From contig NZ_JAYESJ010000001.1 of the NCBI RefSeq assembly GCF_034720595.1, positions 3,250,001-3,314,000 of the forward strand: DNA of 64,000 nt, read 5' to 3'. Positions 17,295-26,037 of this stretch are shown one piece after another; the first letter of the stretch is position 1; each line of letters starts with the position of its first letter. Under the pieces are notes generated by a model, which had not been told where the DNA came from, searched no databases, and was given only the letters and a program-made list of their open reading frames with translations. This DNA comes from Rhizobium sp. CC-YZS058. GTDB taxonomy: Bacteria; Pseudomonadota; Alphaproteobacteria; Rhizobiales; Rhizobiaceae. The position numbers and the translations under genes are program-made.

Positions 17295-17609
17295 CTATCG
17301 TCGCTCCACCTGGCGGGCGCCGGCCTCGCGCAGGGTGGCCTCCGCCACGTCGAGATCGGCAAGGGCGAGATCGACCGAGACCTGCAGGGCACCGTCCAGC
17401 GCGCCGTCATCGCGCGCACCCTCGCCGGTTCCATCCTCGCGGTCGCTTCCCGAAGGCTGAACGCCGGAAGTGTTTTCGGTCCCCTTCGGCTCGATGAAGA
17501 TATCGCTGCGGTCCACCCCGTGCTGCTGGACAAGATGCTCGACGGCAAGATCGGCGCCCTCGCGCGTGTCGAACAGGGCATAGATCGTCTTCACGGTGGT
17601 ATCGGACAT
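17295..17609 (-). CDS. conserved hypothetical protein, 104 aa
   Basis: An acidic cytoplasmic protein. The N terminus (KTIYALFDTREGADLAVEHL) looks like the ferredoxin-like fold of the YflT/general-stress 17M family, in which a protein walks through 'ALFD..EGA..AV' strands. The C-terminal part repeats a similar layout (QVSVDLALADLDVAEATL). The middle (residues 50-75) is Gly/Ser/Asp-rich and probably disordered. AGGAGAACCCC precedes the ATG. Close relatives with the same layout are common as unnamed rhizobial proteins; no function is assigned. Confidence 0.65.
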   Translation of the reverse strand: MSDTTVKTIYALFDTREGADLAVEHLVQQHGVDRSDIFIEPKGTENTSGVQPSGSDREDGTGEGARDDGALDGALQVSVDLALADLDVAEATLREAGARQVERR

Positions 17610-17683
17610 GGGGTTCTCCTGCGGTTACGGCCGTAACGAGCGAGCGCTGGCGAGGTTCCGCGTTGAGCCCCGCCGACCGCACC

Positions 17684-18622
17684 TCACGAGGCGTGGAGCA
17701 GGCTGCCCGACAGATGCGCGGTCAGCTTCAGCCGATCGTCACCGGAAAGGGCGGCCTGCGGCAGGCGGACCGAATCGAGGATCGGCAGGTTCTCCGCCAG
17801 CGTCCGCTTGGCAACGGCCGGACCGCCCCAGCGCGCGAAGGCTTCGAGCATGGGCAGCACACCATCCTGAAGGCAGAGCGCCTCGTCGATGCGGCAGGCG
17901 CGACAGGCATCCTGCAGCGCAACCAGGGTTTCCGGAAAGACATTGGCGACCTGGCTGAACAGACCGAAGACGCCGGACAGAGCCGCACCGAGATAGGTCC
18001 CCTCGCCGCTCGACAGGCTCGCAAGGGCACGGTCGCTCTCGGGCGACGGCCGCAGGCGGGCGGGCGAAGAGGCCGTGATGACACCGATGACACCGGGCAG
18101 CTGGCAAAGTGAGGTCAGCGTCTCCGGGGCGAGCGCAACGGCGGTGCGCTCGGGTCGGTCCTCGATCAGGAGCGGCAATTCGACGGCCTCGGCGAGGCGC
18201 GTGACATGGTGCAGAATGCCCGCCTGGCTCGGCTTGCTGTAGAAGGGTACCGTGATCAGCGCTGCCTCGGCGCCAAGCGCCTTGGCATGGCGGGTGAGCG
18301 CGATGCTCGTCTCCGTGCAGTTGGTGCCGGTGGACGGGATAATGGGGACCCGACCCTTTGCAGAGTCGAGACAGGCGTGGATGACCTGGGCCCGTTCCTC
18401 TGGGGAAAGCGCGGTCCCCTCGCCCATCAGGCCGCAGGGCGAAAGAGCGGTGACACCGGCCGCGATCTGCCAATCGACCAGCCGTTTCAGGCCATGCAGA
18501 TCGACCGCGCCCCAGCGAAAAGGCGTGACAAGATCGGTCATGATGCCATCGCCGAGCCTGCGGCCGAGTGCAGAGACGTGAGCAACATGGTCAGCCGGCG
18601 GGACGTTCACAAGAGTGGGCAT
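17684..18622 (-). CDS. DapA/NAL-family (dihydrodipicolinate synthase-like) protein without the Schiff-base lysine
   Basis: A 312-residue TIM-barrel protein of the DapA/N-acetylneuraminate lyase family. The tyrosine region is kept (VPFYSKPSQAG, Tyr128). However, the GIKEAxGD motif that carries the catalytic Lys is here GVITASSP, so the Lys aligns with Ile182. The GTTGE threonine pair is also changed, to GLMGE (residues 64-68). Class I aldolase chemistry through an imine is therefore not expected. It may bind a ligand, use other chemistry, or be a degenerate enzyme. GGAG sits 10 bases before the ATG. It is not next to lysine biosynthesis genes, so it should not be taken as dapA. Confidence 0.75.
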   Translation of the reverse strand: MPTLVNVPPADHVAHVSALGRRLGDGIMTDLVTPFRWGAVDLHGLKRLVDWQIAAGVTALSPCGLMGEGTALSPEERAQVIHACLDSAKGRVPIIPSTGTNCTETSIALTRHAKALGAEAALITVPFYSKPSQAGILHHVTRLAEAVELPLLIEDRPERTAVALAPETLTSLCQLPGVIGVITASSPARLRPSPESDRALASLSSGEGTYLGAALSGVFGLFSQVANVFPETLVALQDACRACRIDEALCLQDGVLPMLEAFARWGGPAVAKRTLAENLPILDSVRLPQAALSGDDRLKLTAHLSGSLLHAS

Positions 18623-18643
18623 AAGAGGACTCCTTTTGCGTTC

Positions 18644-19066
18644 TCAGCGCACGGCCTCCTGCCTGCACGCTGCAATCAATAGGCGCAGGAGAGCGGACGC
18701 GTGGGGGTCGGGATGAGAAGGGCGACCTTCGCAAGCCTGCCGCCAAGGCTGCATGGCAGACCTGGACTCCTCGGCCACGAGGACAGGGCTGCAGCCTGCA
18801 GCAAGCGCCGCGATCGCCACGCCGAACCGCCGGGCATCCATTGCGCGGCGGAAGTGGCCGTCATGGCGCAGATCCTCTGCAAGAAGCCCTGCCTCTTGGA
18901 GAAGACGGGTGGCCTCCCAGAGCTGATGTTCCATCAGCACGCGGCTGCAGGCGATGCGGTGGACAAGGCCGAGTAACGCTGCTGCCGCCTCGCAGTCCGG
19001 ACACGGCGCCGGCGGCCGTTCGCCGTCAGCGATATCGCAGCCGTTCCGGCGGCCCGTGACAACCAT
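18644..19066 (-). CDS. hypothetical protein, 140 aa
   Basis: A protein with no family I recognise. It has an N-terminal PCPDC pair that might bind metal, then a helical region rich in Ala and Leu (AAALLGLVHRIACSRVLMEH). It follows the 83-residue gene by 9 bp and precedes the DapA-like gene by 21 bp on the same strand, so the three may be co-transcribed. No good ribosome site is seen before the ATG, so either the start is uncertain or translation is coupled. Confidence 0.5.
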   Translation of the reverse strand: MVVTGRRNGCDIADGERPPAPCPDCEAAAALLGLVHRIACSRVLMEHQLWEATRLLQEAGLLAEDLRHDGHFRRAMDARRFGVAIAALAAGCSPVLVAEESRSAMQPWRQACEGRPSHPDPHASALLRLLIAACRQEAVR

Positions 19067-19075
19067 CGCCGTGGC

Positions 19076-19327
19076 TCATGCCGCGCTCGACAGGAAGGGA
19101 TCGGACACGACCGAACCCTCTTCAACGACGATCGCCTCGGCTCGGCCGCCATTCTCCTGGAAGACGAAGTGCCGGGCCGCAGCCTCGCTGATGAAAATGC
19201 CACCGACGCGGCCAAGCCGATCGATGACGACAAAGCTGCGCCGTGCCGGCGCGATGCGAAACCGTGGCTGCATCGGTCCGGCACTGGCGTGTCGAAGCTC
19301 GGCGAATTCGGGAATGGCACGGGGCAT
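19076..19327 (-). CDS. hypothetical protein, 83 aa
   Basis: A small protein containing a compact beta-rich core (RRSFVVIDRLGRVGGIFISEAAARHFV). I chose the ATG at 19327 because AAGGACG lies 6 bases upstream; the frame is open for 43 more codons but without coding character. It is first in a short minus-strand group with the 140-residue protein and the DapA-like protein. The family is not recognised. Confidence 0.5.
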   Translation of the reverse strand: MPRAIPEFAELRHASAGPMQPRFRIAPARRSFVVIDRLGRVGGIFISEAAARHFVFQENGGRAEAIVVEEGSVVSDPFLSSAA

Positions 19328-19424
19328 GGAGAACGTCCTTTCTGGCGGACACGACGACGGGATCAATCTGGACGTCAGCGCATGCGGATTTCCATGGCAG
19401 TGCGACGGCAGAAAGATAGAAATC

Positions 19425-19538
19425 TCATAAAGGCGAAGGGAGCGAGCTGCTGGCACCGAGCAGGGTCAAGACCTTGGCCAGGGCCATGACAGCGAGGATC
19501 TGTCCAACCAGCCGAAGGAGCGTGACGGATGCGGCCAT
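19425..19538 (-). CDS. small hydrophobic peptide, 37 aa (tentative)
   Basis: A short frame with one predicted membrane helix (LLRLVGQILAVMALAKVLTL). GAGG lies 8 bases before the ATG. It is near another small membrane frame at 19549-19734. Whether it is translated is unclear. Confidence 0.3.
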   Translation of the reverse strand: MAASVTLLRLVGQILAVMALAKVLTLLGASSSLPSPL

Positions 19539-19548
19539 GTGCCAAGCC

Positions 19549-19734
19549 TCAAAGGAGGAACGCTACGAGACCGAGCCCGCTCGCAAGCAGGACGAAGAGC
19601 ACGGCAGCAAGCCGCACAAACATGGCCAGTTCTTGCCGGGCGGACGGCCAGGCAGAGGCCCGCGCCGATTCCGGTGCGTCTCCTGCCAGCAGACCGAGGA
19701 TGCCGATCCGATGCGTCATGTGATTCACTCCCAT
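19549..19734 (-). CDS. small membrane protein, up to 61 aa (tentative)
   Basis: A short frame ending in a strong membrane helix (MFVRLAAVLFVLLASGLGLVAFLL, shown here only by its character: residues 38-61 are almost all hydrophobic). An internal ATG at codon 6 (MTHRIGIL) is an alternative start. It ends 10 bp before the start of the 37-residue frame. Nothing is known of the family. Confidence 0.35.
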   Translation of the reverse strand: MGVNHMTHRIGILGLLAGDAPESARASAWPSARQELAMFVRLAAVLFVLLASGLGLVAFLL

Positions 19735-19900
19735 CTAGCCTGTCGATCGTCGCCGATCACCGATCGGCTGAGGCTGAGCATGCAGGAGGACGGCGAAGGA
19801 AAGCGATGTGGCAAGAGCCACGAAGACATCAAAATCCCATAGCCGAACGGCCGCTGCGGTTCGGCATGGTCGGATTGCATTGTCCTGACGGGAAGGAAAA

Positions 19901-19975
19901 TGGTGCTGCTAGAGAGATTTGAACTCTCGGCCTCTCCCTTACCAAGGGAGTGCTCTACCCCTGAGCTATAGCAGC
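19901..19975 (-). tRNA. tRNA-Thr (anticodon GGT)
   Basis: A 75-base gene read on the minus strand with an encoded CCA end (19901-19903). The acceptor stem GCTGCTA pairs with TAGCAGC, the D arm is GCTCAGGGGTAGAGC, the anticodon stem CTCCC/GGGAG surrounds TTGGTAA with anticodon GGT, and the T arm GAGAGTTCAAATCTCTC is intact. It reads ACC and ACT threonine codons. Confidence 0.96.
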
Positions 19976-20133
19976 GTCTGGACGGAGGCTCGTGCCTCGT
20001 CGGAGCGAGGGCCTATTGCCATAGGTTGACGGGGAGTGCAAGCGGAGCGGAAAAGAAATCGACGCCTGAGCGAAAGCATCGCGGGATAAGCGTGGTTCGG
20101 GGCGCGTCTTGGGCGAGAGATAAGGAGCAGCGC

Positions 20134-20394
20134 ATGGGTGACGACACTGAGGATAGGCCGGAGAGTGCTGCCGCTCGGCGCAAGAGCGAGGCGGAGCGGC
20201 AGGCGGAGGCGCGCCGCGCCAGGGCCGCGCAGACGCTGCGCGACAATCTGATGAAACGCAAACAGCAGGGCCGCGCCCGCCGCGCCGGCGCGGCGGACGA
20301 AACGTCCGGCCTGCCCGCCGCACCCTCCGCCTCGCCACCCACAGCGGGCAGCGGCGTCGCGCCCGCCACAGAAAAAGACGAATCCCGCGACTAG
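20134..20394 (+). CDS. conserved hypothetical protein, 86 aa, highly charged
   Basis: A small cytoplasmic protein with an Arg/Glu/Ala-rich helix (SEAERQAEARRARAAQTLRD) followed by a basic stretch (NLMKRKQQGRARRAG) and a disordered Pro/Ala tail. AAGGAG lies 5 bases before the ATG at 20134, which fixes the start. Short proteins of this layout are found beside murA in rhizobia. The basic part could touch nucleic acid, but no function is known. Confidence 0.65.
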   Translation: MGDDTEDRPESAAARRKSEAERQAEARRARAAQTLRDNLMKRKQQGRARRAGAADETSGLPAAPSASPPTAGSGVAPATEKDESRD

Positions 20395-20721
20395 GTGGCA
20401 ACCGGTCAGGATCCGGCGCGTCGCCGTCTTCGGTCGGCAGGCATGCCCAGCATGCGTGTCTCGATCCAGAGGCGGCGCGGACGGTGAAAATGGGGCATGG
20501 GACAGGGCAATCTTTTTACGGATGCGCGTTATCGGTAAGCGCCGGCCTGCAGAGTGGCCGGGACTTCTCTTTCCCCCTGCCTTCCTTTATTGAGGCGGAC
20601 TTTCCGGGCCTTGCCGGCGCGCAGCCTCTTTCCCGTTCCCTTCCCAGGTGCGGGATGCGGCTGGCGCTTCGCCCATCATGAACACGAGACGGGTTGCTGG
20701 ACCCGCAGCCAAGGATTGATC
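20395..20721. other. 327-bp spacer before murA
   Basis: No gene or convincing promoter seen. AAGGA lies 7 bases before the murA ATG. A short repeat GCATGCCCAGCATGC at about 20442-20456 has no obvious role. Confidence 0.4.
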
Positions 20722-22014
20722 ATGGATCGCATCAGGATTAGGGGCGGCAACGAGCTTCACGGGATCATCCCGATCTCCGGCGCCAAGAACGCGGCCTTGC
20801 CGCTGATGATCGCCTCGCTCTTGACCGACGACACGCTGACGCTGGAAAACGTGCCGCATCTGGCCGATGTCGAGCAGCTGATCCGCATTCTCGGCAATCA
20901 CGGCGCCGATATTTCGGTCAACGGCCGGCGCGAACGTCAGGGCGAGAGCTATGCCCGGACCGTGCATTTCACCTCGCGCAACATCGTCGACACCACGGCG
21001 CCCTATGAACTCGTCTCCAAGATGCGGGCGAGCTTCTGGGTGATCGGCCCGCTGCTGGCGCGCGAGGGCAAGGCCCGCGTCTCGCTGCCGGGCGGCTGCG
21101 CCATCGGTACGCGCCCGGTCGATCTCTTCATCGAGGGCCTCTCGGCACTCGGTGCGCGAATCGAAATCGACGGCGGCTATATCAATGCCGCCGCGCCCGA
21201 AGGCGGGCTGATCGGCGCGCGCTATGTCTTCCCGAAGGTTTCGGTCGGCGCCACCCATGTGCTGATGATGGCGGCGACGCTGGCCCGCGGCACGACGGTG
21301 ATCGGCAATGCCGCGCGCGAGCCGGAGGTCGTCGATCTCGCCAACTGCCTGAATGCCATGGGCGCCAAGATCACCGGTGCCGGCACCTCCACCATCACCA
21401 TCGAAGGGGTCACCTCTTTGTCCGGCGCGCGCCACCGCGTGCTGCCGGACCGCATCGAGACCGGCACCTATGCCATGGCGGTCGCCATGGCCGGCGGCGA
21501 TGTCGTGCTCGAGGGCACGGATGCGGCGCTGCTCGACACGGCGCTGGAAGCGATCCGCCGCGCCGGCGCCGAGATCACCCCGACCGAAGGCGGCATCCGC
21601 GTGCGCCGCAATGGCGGCGGCATCAAGCCGGTGGATATCGTCACCGATCCTTTCCCCGGTTTCCCGACCGACCTGCAGGCGCAGTTCATGGGGCTGATGA
21701 CCCGCTCCAACGGCGTTTCGCACATCACCGAAACCATCTTCGAAAACCGCTTCATGCATGTGCAGGAGCTCGCACGCCTCGGCGCGCGCATCTCGCTCTC
21801 CGGCCAGACAGCCAAGATCGAGGGTGTGGCACGGCTCAAGGGCGCGCCGGTGATGGCGACCGATCTGCGCGCTTCGGTGTCGCTGGTCATTGCCGGGCTG
21901 GTGGCCGAAGGCGACACCATGGTCTCGCGCGTCTACCATCTCGATCGCGGCTTCGAGCGGCTGGAAGAAAAGCTGACCCGCTGCGGCGCCGAAGTGGAAC
22001 GCGTCAGCGACTGA
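20722..22014 (+). CDS. murA: UDP-N-acetylglucosamine 1-carboxyvinyltransferase
   Basis: A 430-residue enzyme that adds enolpyruvate from PEP to UDP-GlcNAc, the first committed step of peptidoglycan synthesis, in the cytoplasm. The fosfomycin-target cysteine is Cys126 in [14 protein letters not shown]. The N-terminal [10 protein letters not shown] and the C-terminal [15 protein letters not shown] are typical. The length equals the usual size of rhizobial MurA. The frame is open further upstream, but the ATG at 20722 has the ribosome site AAGGA. The DUF2948 gene and hisD follow, as in other Rhizobiaceae chromosomes. Confidence 0.97.
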   Translation: MDRIRIRGGNELHGIIPISGAKNAALPLMIASLLTDDTLTLENVPHLADVEQLIRILGNHGADISVNGRRERQGESYARTVHFTSRNIVDTTAPYELVSKMRASFWVIGPLLAREGKARVSLPGGCAIGTRPVDLFIEGLSALGARIEIDGGYINAAAPEGGLIGARYVFPKVSVGATHVLMMAATLARGTTVIGNAAREPEVVDLANCLNAMGAKITGAGTSTITIEGVTSLSGARHRVLPDRIETGTYAMAVAMAGGDVVLEGTDAALLDTALEAIRRAGAEITPTEGGIRVRRNGGGIKPVDIVTDPFPGFPTDLQAQFMGLMTRSNGVSHITETIFENRFMHVQELARLGARISLSGQTAKIEGVARLKGAPVMATDLRASVSLVIAGLVAEGDTMVSRVYHLDRGFERLEEKLTRCGAEVERVSD

Positions 22015-22099
22015 GCCGGTTGCTTGCGCGCAGCCGCCGTCCTATCTCATTCCCCACGCGGCACGGGGTGCCGACAGGCAGAGTGAAGGGGACGACGGC

Positions 22100-22552
22100 A
22101 TGGATGAGCTGAAGCTGATGGCGCTGGATGCCGAGGATCTCGGCATCGTCTCCGCCCATGTGCAGGATGCCGTCTTCAAGCCGGCGGGGATCGAGTACCT
22201 TCCCCGGCTTTCCACCTTCGCGCTGGTCTTGAACCGCTTCGTCTGGGAAAAAGCGGGCGAGATCAAGAAGGCCGGCAAGGCGAAGGGTTACGAGCGTCGA
22301 CGCGCCGTGCTCTCCTTCCGCCGCGTTCTCTCCGTGCGTTCGATCGGCTTTGCCCGGGGCGATGACGAGACGGTTCTCTCGCTGCTCGCCCTGCGCTTCA
22401 CGCCGAGGGGCGAAGGCCCGGAAGGCACGCTGGAACTGACCCTTGCCGGCGAGGCTACCATCGCGCTCGACGTGGAATGCATCGAGGTTCAGCTTGCAGA
22501 TACGGGCGGAGCGTGGGAAACCGCTTTCAAGCCGCGCCATCCGCAGGATTGA
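22100..22552 (+). CDS. DUF2948 family protein
   Basis: A 150-residue protein with the family start MDELKLMALDAEDLGIVSAH and the middle RRAVLSFRRVLSVRSIGF. Its place between murA and hisD is conserved in Rhizobiales. No biochemical role is known. GAGTGAAGGGGACG lies upstream of the ATG. Confidence 0.85.
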   Translation: MDELKLMALDAEDLGIVSAHVQDAVFKPAGIEYLPRLSTFALVLNRFVWEKAGEIKKAGKAKGYERRRAVLSFRRVLSVRSIGFARGDDETVLSLLALRFTPRGEGPEGTLELTLAGEATIALDVECIEVQLADTGGAWETAFKPRHPQD

Positions 22553-22614
22553 TCGGCCGGCGGACGGCTCGCTCCGCCTCATTCGATGTTGCATCGCTCA
22601 AGGATTTTGCCGCC

Positions 22615-23916
22615 GTGGCCATTCGCCTCGATCACCGCTCGCCGGATTTCGAACAGCAGTTCTCCGCCTTCCTCACCACCAAGCGCGAGGTCTCGGAGGA
22701 TGTGGGGCAGACGGTGCGCCAGATCATCGCCGATGTGCGCAGCCGCGGCGACGCGGCGCTGGCCGAGTACACGCTGCGCTTCGACACGCTGGACCTTGCC
22801 GCGACAGCCATGGCCGTGAGCCCGGACGAGGTCGATGCCGCCATCGAGGCGGTGCCGTCCGAAGTGCTGGGCGCACTGAAGGTGGCGGCGGTGCGCATCG
22901 AGGCGCATCACGCCCGCCAGAAGCCGCAGGACGACATCTACACCGATAGCATGGGCGTCGGCCTCGGCTCGCGCTGGACGCCGATCGATGCGGTCGGGCT
23001 CTATGTGCCGGGCGGCACGGCGAGCTATCCGAGTTCCGTTCTGATGAATGCGCTGCCGGCCAAGGTTGCCGGCGTGCCGCGCGTCGTCATGGTCGTGCCT
23101 GCCATGGGCGGCGCGATCAATCCGGCCGTTCTTGCTGCCGCGCGCATGGCCGGCGTCGACGAGATCTACCGGATCGGCGGCGCGCAGGCGATCGCAGCGC
23201 TCGCCTATGGCACCGAGACGATCGCCCCGGTGGCGAAGATCATGGGGCCGGGCAATGCCTATGTGGCTGCCGCCAAGCGCGAGGTGTTCGGCACGGTCGG
23301 TATCGACATGATCGCCGGTCCATCGGAAGTTCTGGTGATCGCCGATGGCGACAACGACGCCAACTGGATCGCCGCCGACCTGCTCGCCCAGGCCGAGCAC
23401 GATCCGGGCGCGCAGTCGATCCTGATCACCGACGATGCCGAGCTTGCGCTCTCCGTCGAGGAAGCGGTGGAACGGCAGTTGAGCTTCTTGCCGCGCAGCG
23501 AGACGGCGCGCGCCTCCTGGCGCGATTTCGGCGCGATCATCCTCGTCGGCTCGCTTACAGACGCGCCGGCGCTTGCCAACCGCATCGCCGCCGAACATCT
23601 GGAACTGGCGATCGCCGATCCGGACGCGATGATCCCGCTGATCCGCAATGCGGGCGCCATCTTCGTCGGCCGCCATACGCCGGAGGTCATCGGCGATTAT
23701 GTCGGCGGATCCAACCACGTGCTTCCGACCGCACGCTCGGCCCGCTTCTCCTCCGGGCTCGGCGTGCTCGACTATATGAAGCGCACCTCGATCCTGAGAC
23801 TCGATGCCGACACGCTGCGCGATCTCGGCCCCGCCGCCATCGCCATTGCCCGGGCCGAGGGCCTGGAGGCCCATGCCCGCTCCGTCTCCATCCGGCTTAA
23901 TCTCGGAGAGGCCTGA
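22615..23916 (+). CDS. hisD: histidinol dehydrogenase
   Basis: A 433-residue zinc- and NAD-dependent enzyme that oxidises histidinol to histidine in two steps. The signature [17 protein letters not shown] and the motif [16 protein letters not shown] are present, along with the catalytic His pair region AEHLELAI and SNHVLPT. The start is taken as GTG at 22615 ([13 protein letters not shown]), with AAGGA 9 bases before it; longer frames overlap the DUF2948 gene. The stop overlaps the next ATG by one base (TGATG), so it is coupled to the UPF0262 gene. Confidence 0.95.
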   Translation: MAIRLDHRSPDFEQQFSAFLTTKREVSEDVGQTVRQIIADVRSRGDAALAEYTLRFDTLDLAATAMAVSPDEVDAAIEAVPSEVLGALKVAAVRIEAHHARQKPQDDIYTDSMGVGLGSRWTPIDAVGLYVPGGTASYPSSVLMNALPAKVAGVPRVVMVVPAMGGAINPAVLAAARMAGVDEIYRIGGAQAIAALAYGTETIAPVAKIMGPGNAYVAAAKREVFGTVGIDMIAGPSEVLVIADGDNDANWIAADLLAQAEHDPGAQSILITDDAELALSVEEAVERQLSFLPRSETARASWRDFGAIILVGSLTDAPALANRIAAEHLELAIADPDAMIPLIRNAGAIFVGRHTPEVIGDYVGGSNHVLPTARSARFSSGLGVLDYMKRTSILRLDADTLRDLGPAAIAIARAEGLEAHARSVSIRLNLGEA

Positions 23917-24398
23917 TGACGCCGCCGGTCTCGACACGGTACCGGCTTTGCGACGTCGTTCTCGACGAAACGATCGGCCGCTCGACCCCCGATGTGGAGC
24001 ACGAGCGGGCGGTGGCGATCTTCGACCTGATCGAGGAGAACGCCTTCGAGCCGATCGGCCACGACGGCGGGCCCTATCGGCTGAAGCTGTCGCTGGTCGA
24101 CCAGAAGCTGGTTCTGGCGATCTCGACCGAGGACGGGGCCGAGGTCATGACCCATATCCTCTCGCTCACCCCCTTCCGGCGCATCGTGCGCGACTATTTC
24201 ATGATCTGCGAGAGCTATTACGAGGCGATCCGCAGCGCGACGCCGAGCCAGATCGAGGCGATCGACATGGGCCGGCGCGGCATCCACAATGAGGGTTCCC
24301 AGACGCTGCAGGACCGTCTGAACGGCAAGATCAAGCTCGACTTCGACACGGCACGCCGGCTCTTTACGCTGGTCTGCGTGCTCTATTGGCGGGGATAG
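23916..24398 (+). CDS. UPF0262 family protein
   Basis: A 160-residue conserved alphaproteobacterial protein. It has the family pattern [24 protein letters not shown] and [19 protein letters not shown]. The start overlaps the hisD stop, and the position between hisD and a low-MW phosphatase is the usual one. The function is unknown. Confidence 0.9.
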   Translation: MTPPVSTRYRLCDVVLDETIGRSTPDVEHERAVAIFDLIEENAFEPIGHDGGPYRLKLSLVDQKLVLAISTEDGAEVMTHILSLTPFRRIVRDYFMICESYYEAIRSATPSQIEAIDMGRRGIHNEGSQTLQDRLNGKIKLDFDTARRLFTLVCVLYWRG

Positions 24399-24402
24399 GC
24401 CC

Positions 24403-24879
24403 GTGACCGGGCTCGAACCGCCGGGCACAGGCGCAACGCCCCGGGGCGGCCTGCCGCGCTCGCTGCTGTTCATGTGCGGCATGAACGCGATCCGCTCGCC
24501 CATGGCCGAGGTGCTTGCCAAGGCGCTGCTGCCGCCCGGTACCTACGTCGCCTCGGCTGGCGTGCGCACCGGCGAGCGAGACCCCTTCGTTGACGTGGTG
24601 CTGGACGAGCTGGGCCTGACCGCCGGCCGCCACGAGCCGCACACGCTGGACGCGCTCGAAGACGACTACTTCGACATGATCGTCACGCTGGCGCCGGAGG
24701 CGCATCACGCCGCGCTGGAATTGACCCGTTCCATGGCGATCGATGTCGTCTATTGGCCGACGCCCGATCCGACGGTTGCGACCGGCACCCGCGCGCAGAT
24801 CGTCTCCGCCTATCGCGAGGTGCGAGACCATCTTGAACGCCTCATCCGCCAGCGGCTGCTGGGGCAGGAGAAGGTCTGA
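24403..24879 (+). CDS. low-molecular-weight protein-tyrosine-phosphatase/arsenate-reductase-fold protein
   Basis: A 158-residue LMW-PTP-fold enzyme. The phosphate loop C-x5-R is Cys25 to Arg31 (CGMNAIRS), and the general acid loop WPTPDPT has its Asp. It hydrolyses phosphotyrosine or related phosphate esters; family members near this locus are often named ArsC, but the extra reducing cysteines are not evident. The start is GTG at 24403, four bases after the previous stop, so it is translationally linked to hisD-UPF0262. Confidence 0.85.
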   Translation: MTGLEPPGTGATPRGGLPRSLLFMCGMNAIRSPMAEVLAKALLPPGTYVASAGVRTGERDPFVDVVLDELGLTAGRHEPHTLDALEDDYFDMIVTLAPEAHHAALELTRSMAIDVVYWPTPDPTVATGTRAQIVSAYREVRDHLERLIRQRLLGQEKV

Positions 24880-24911
24880 GGCTGGAGCGAAGGCGTTCCC
24901 GCTAGAATGGA

Positions 24912-25889
24912 CTAGCGGCGCCGTAGGGCAGACAGGCATAGGCTGAGGCCGGTGCTGACGAGGGCGGAGACGAAGACCAGCATATGGGCATTGACCGCTG
25001 CGCGACCGAGCAGCGACAGGCTGGCCCCCGAAGGATCGTGCCCGAAGGCCAGGGCGCCGGCGGCGATGCCTGCCGGATAGGTGCCGACGCCGCCCGGCGC
25101 ATGGACCGGCAGCACGGACGACAACTCGCCTCCCACCGCCCCACCAATAGCCGGCGCCCAATCCTCTAGGCCGAGCAGGACGAGGATCCAGCCGAGCGCC
25201 ACCAGCTTCGCCGCCCAATTGATAAGCGTGAAGGCGATGGTGCGCAGGAAGGCGCCCGTGGTCGCGGGCAGGCCGGCATGGGCCTCCAGCGCCAACCGCC
25301 GGAGTTTTGGCTGAGGGATGCGCGCGGCGAGCGGCCCGAGCCGTCGCATGAGAAAAGGCGCGCAGGCAGGCAACAGGCAGAAGAGGCACCAAGCCGCCAC
25401 CAGCAGGTCGCGCCGCAGCACGCCCTGACCCGGCCCGAGCAGGAGCGCCAGACCGGCGACGCAGAGCAGCGCATGCAGATCGAGCGCGCGCATCCAGAGA
25501 AGCGCGGCGCTGGAGCGGGCGACCGGCACGGCGAATTCGGCGCGCATCAGCAGCGGAAAGCTTGCCTCGCCGCTGCGAAAGGGGAAGAGAATATTGACAA
25601 GGTTATGCAGTTGCACGACGCGGAACAGGCTTGCGAAGCGCCGCCGCGTTTCCGGAAAGTAATCATAGATCCGGTAGGTCCGCAGGAGCTGCGTGCCGAG
25701 AAGAATGGCGAGGGCGGCGGCAACACGGCCCCCACCGATCGCCCGCCATTGGGCAAACAGCACCGCCCATCCCCACACGGTCTCGACCAGCAGCGCATAG
25801 CCCGCGACCACCAGCAGCGAGACGAGCCCGACCCAATGGCGGGCCAGGAATGAGCGGGCCGGATGGTGGGCGCGTTCAGCGTTCATCAT
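24912..25889 (-). CDS. flippase-like integral membrane protein (UPF0104/lysylphosphatidylglycerol synthase TM-domain family)
   Basis: A 325-residue protein with about eight membrane helices. The family motif in the third segment (FRSGEASFPLLMR) and the C-terminal VHAPGGVGTYPAGIAAGAL are typical of AglD2/MprF-flippase-like proteins. The ATG at 25889 has GGAGAG upstream. It is divergent from the GT2/GT39 pair and may move, or help make, the lipid-linked sugar used by them. It is not part of the usual hisD-infA gene order, so the three genes look like an insertion. Confidence 0.82.
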   Translation of the reverse strand: MMNAERAHHPARSFLARHWVGLVSLLVVAGYALLVETVWGWAVLFAQWRAIGGGRVAAALAILLGTQLLRTYRIYDYFPETRRRFASLFRVVQLHNLVNILFPFRSGEASFPLLMRAEFAVPVARSSAALLWMRALDLHALLCVAGLALLLGPGQGVLRRDLLVAAWCLFCLLPACAPFLMRRLGPLAARIPQPKLRRLALEAHAGLPATTGAFLRTIAFTLINWAAKLVALGWILVLLGLEDWAPAIGGAVGGELSSVLPVHAPGGVGTYPAGIAAGALAFGHDPSGASLSLLGRAAVNAHMLVFVSALVSTGLSLCLSALRRR

Positions 25890-26037
25890 GGTCTCTCCAC
25901 CGCTGCGCCCGCCCTTCGGGCTGATCGGCACAGGCGCGCCAGGCGAGGCCGCCTGGCCCGGCCGGCCGCGCCGCCAGCTTGTGTTCCATCGGGGCGGCCG
26001 TTAAGGAAGACAGCATTTCGTCAACTGGACCTTTCTC

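Noticed and set aside
17684..18622. Assignment as dapA (lysine biosynthesis).
   Set aside because: The Schiff-base lysine and the threonine pair are missing, so the enzyme name would mislead.
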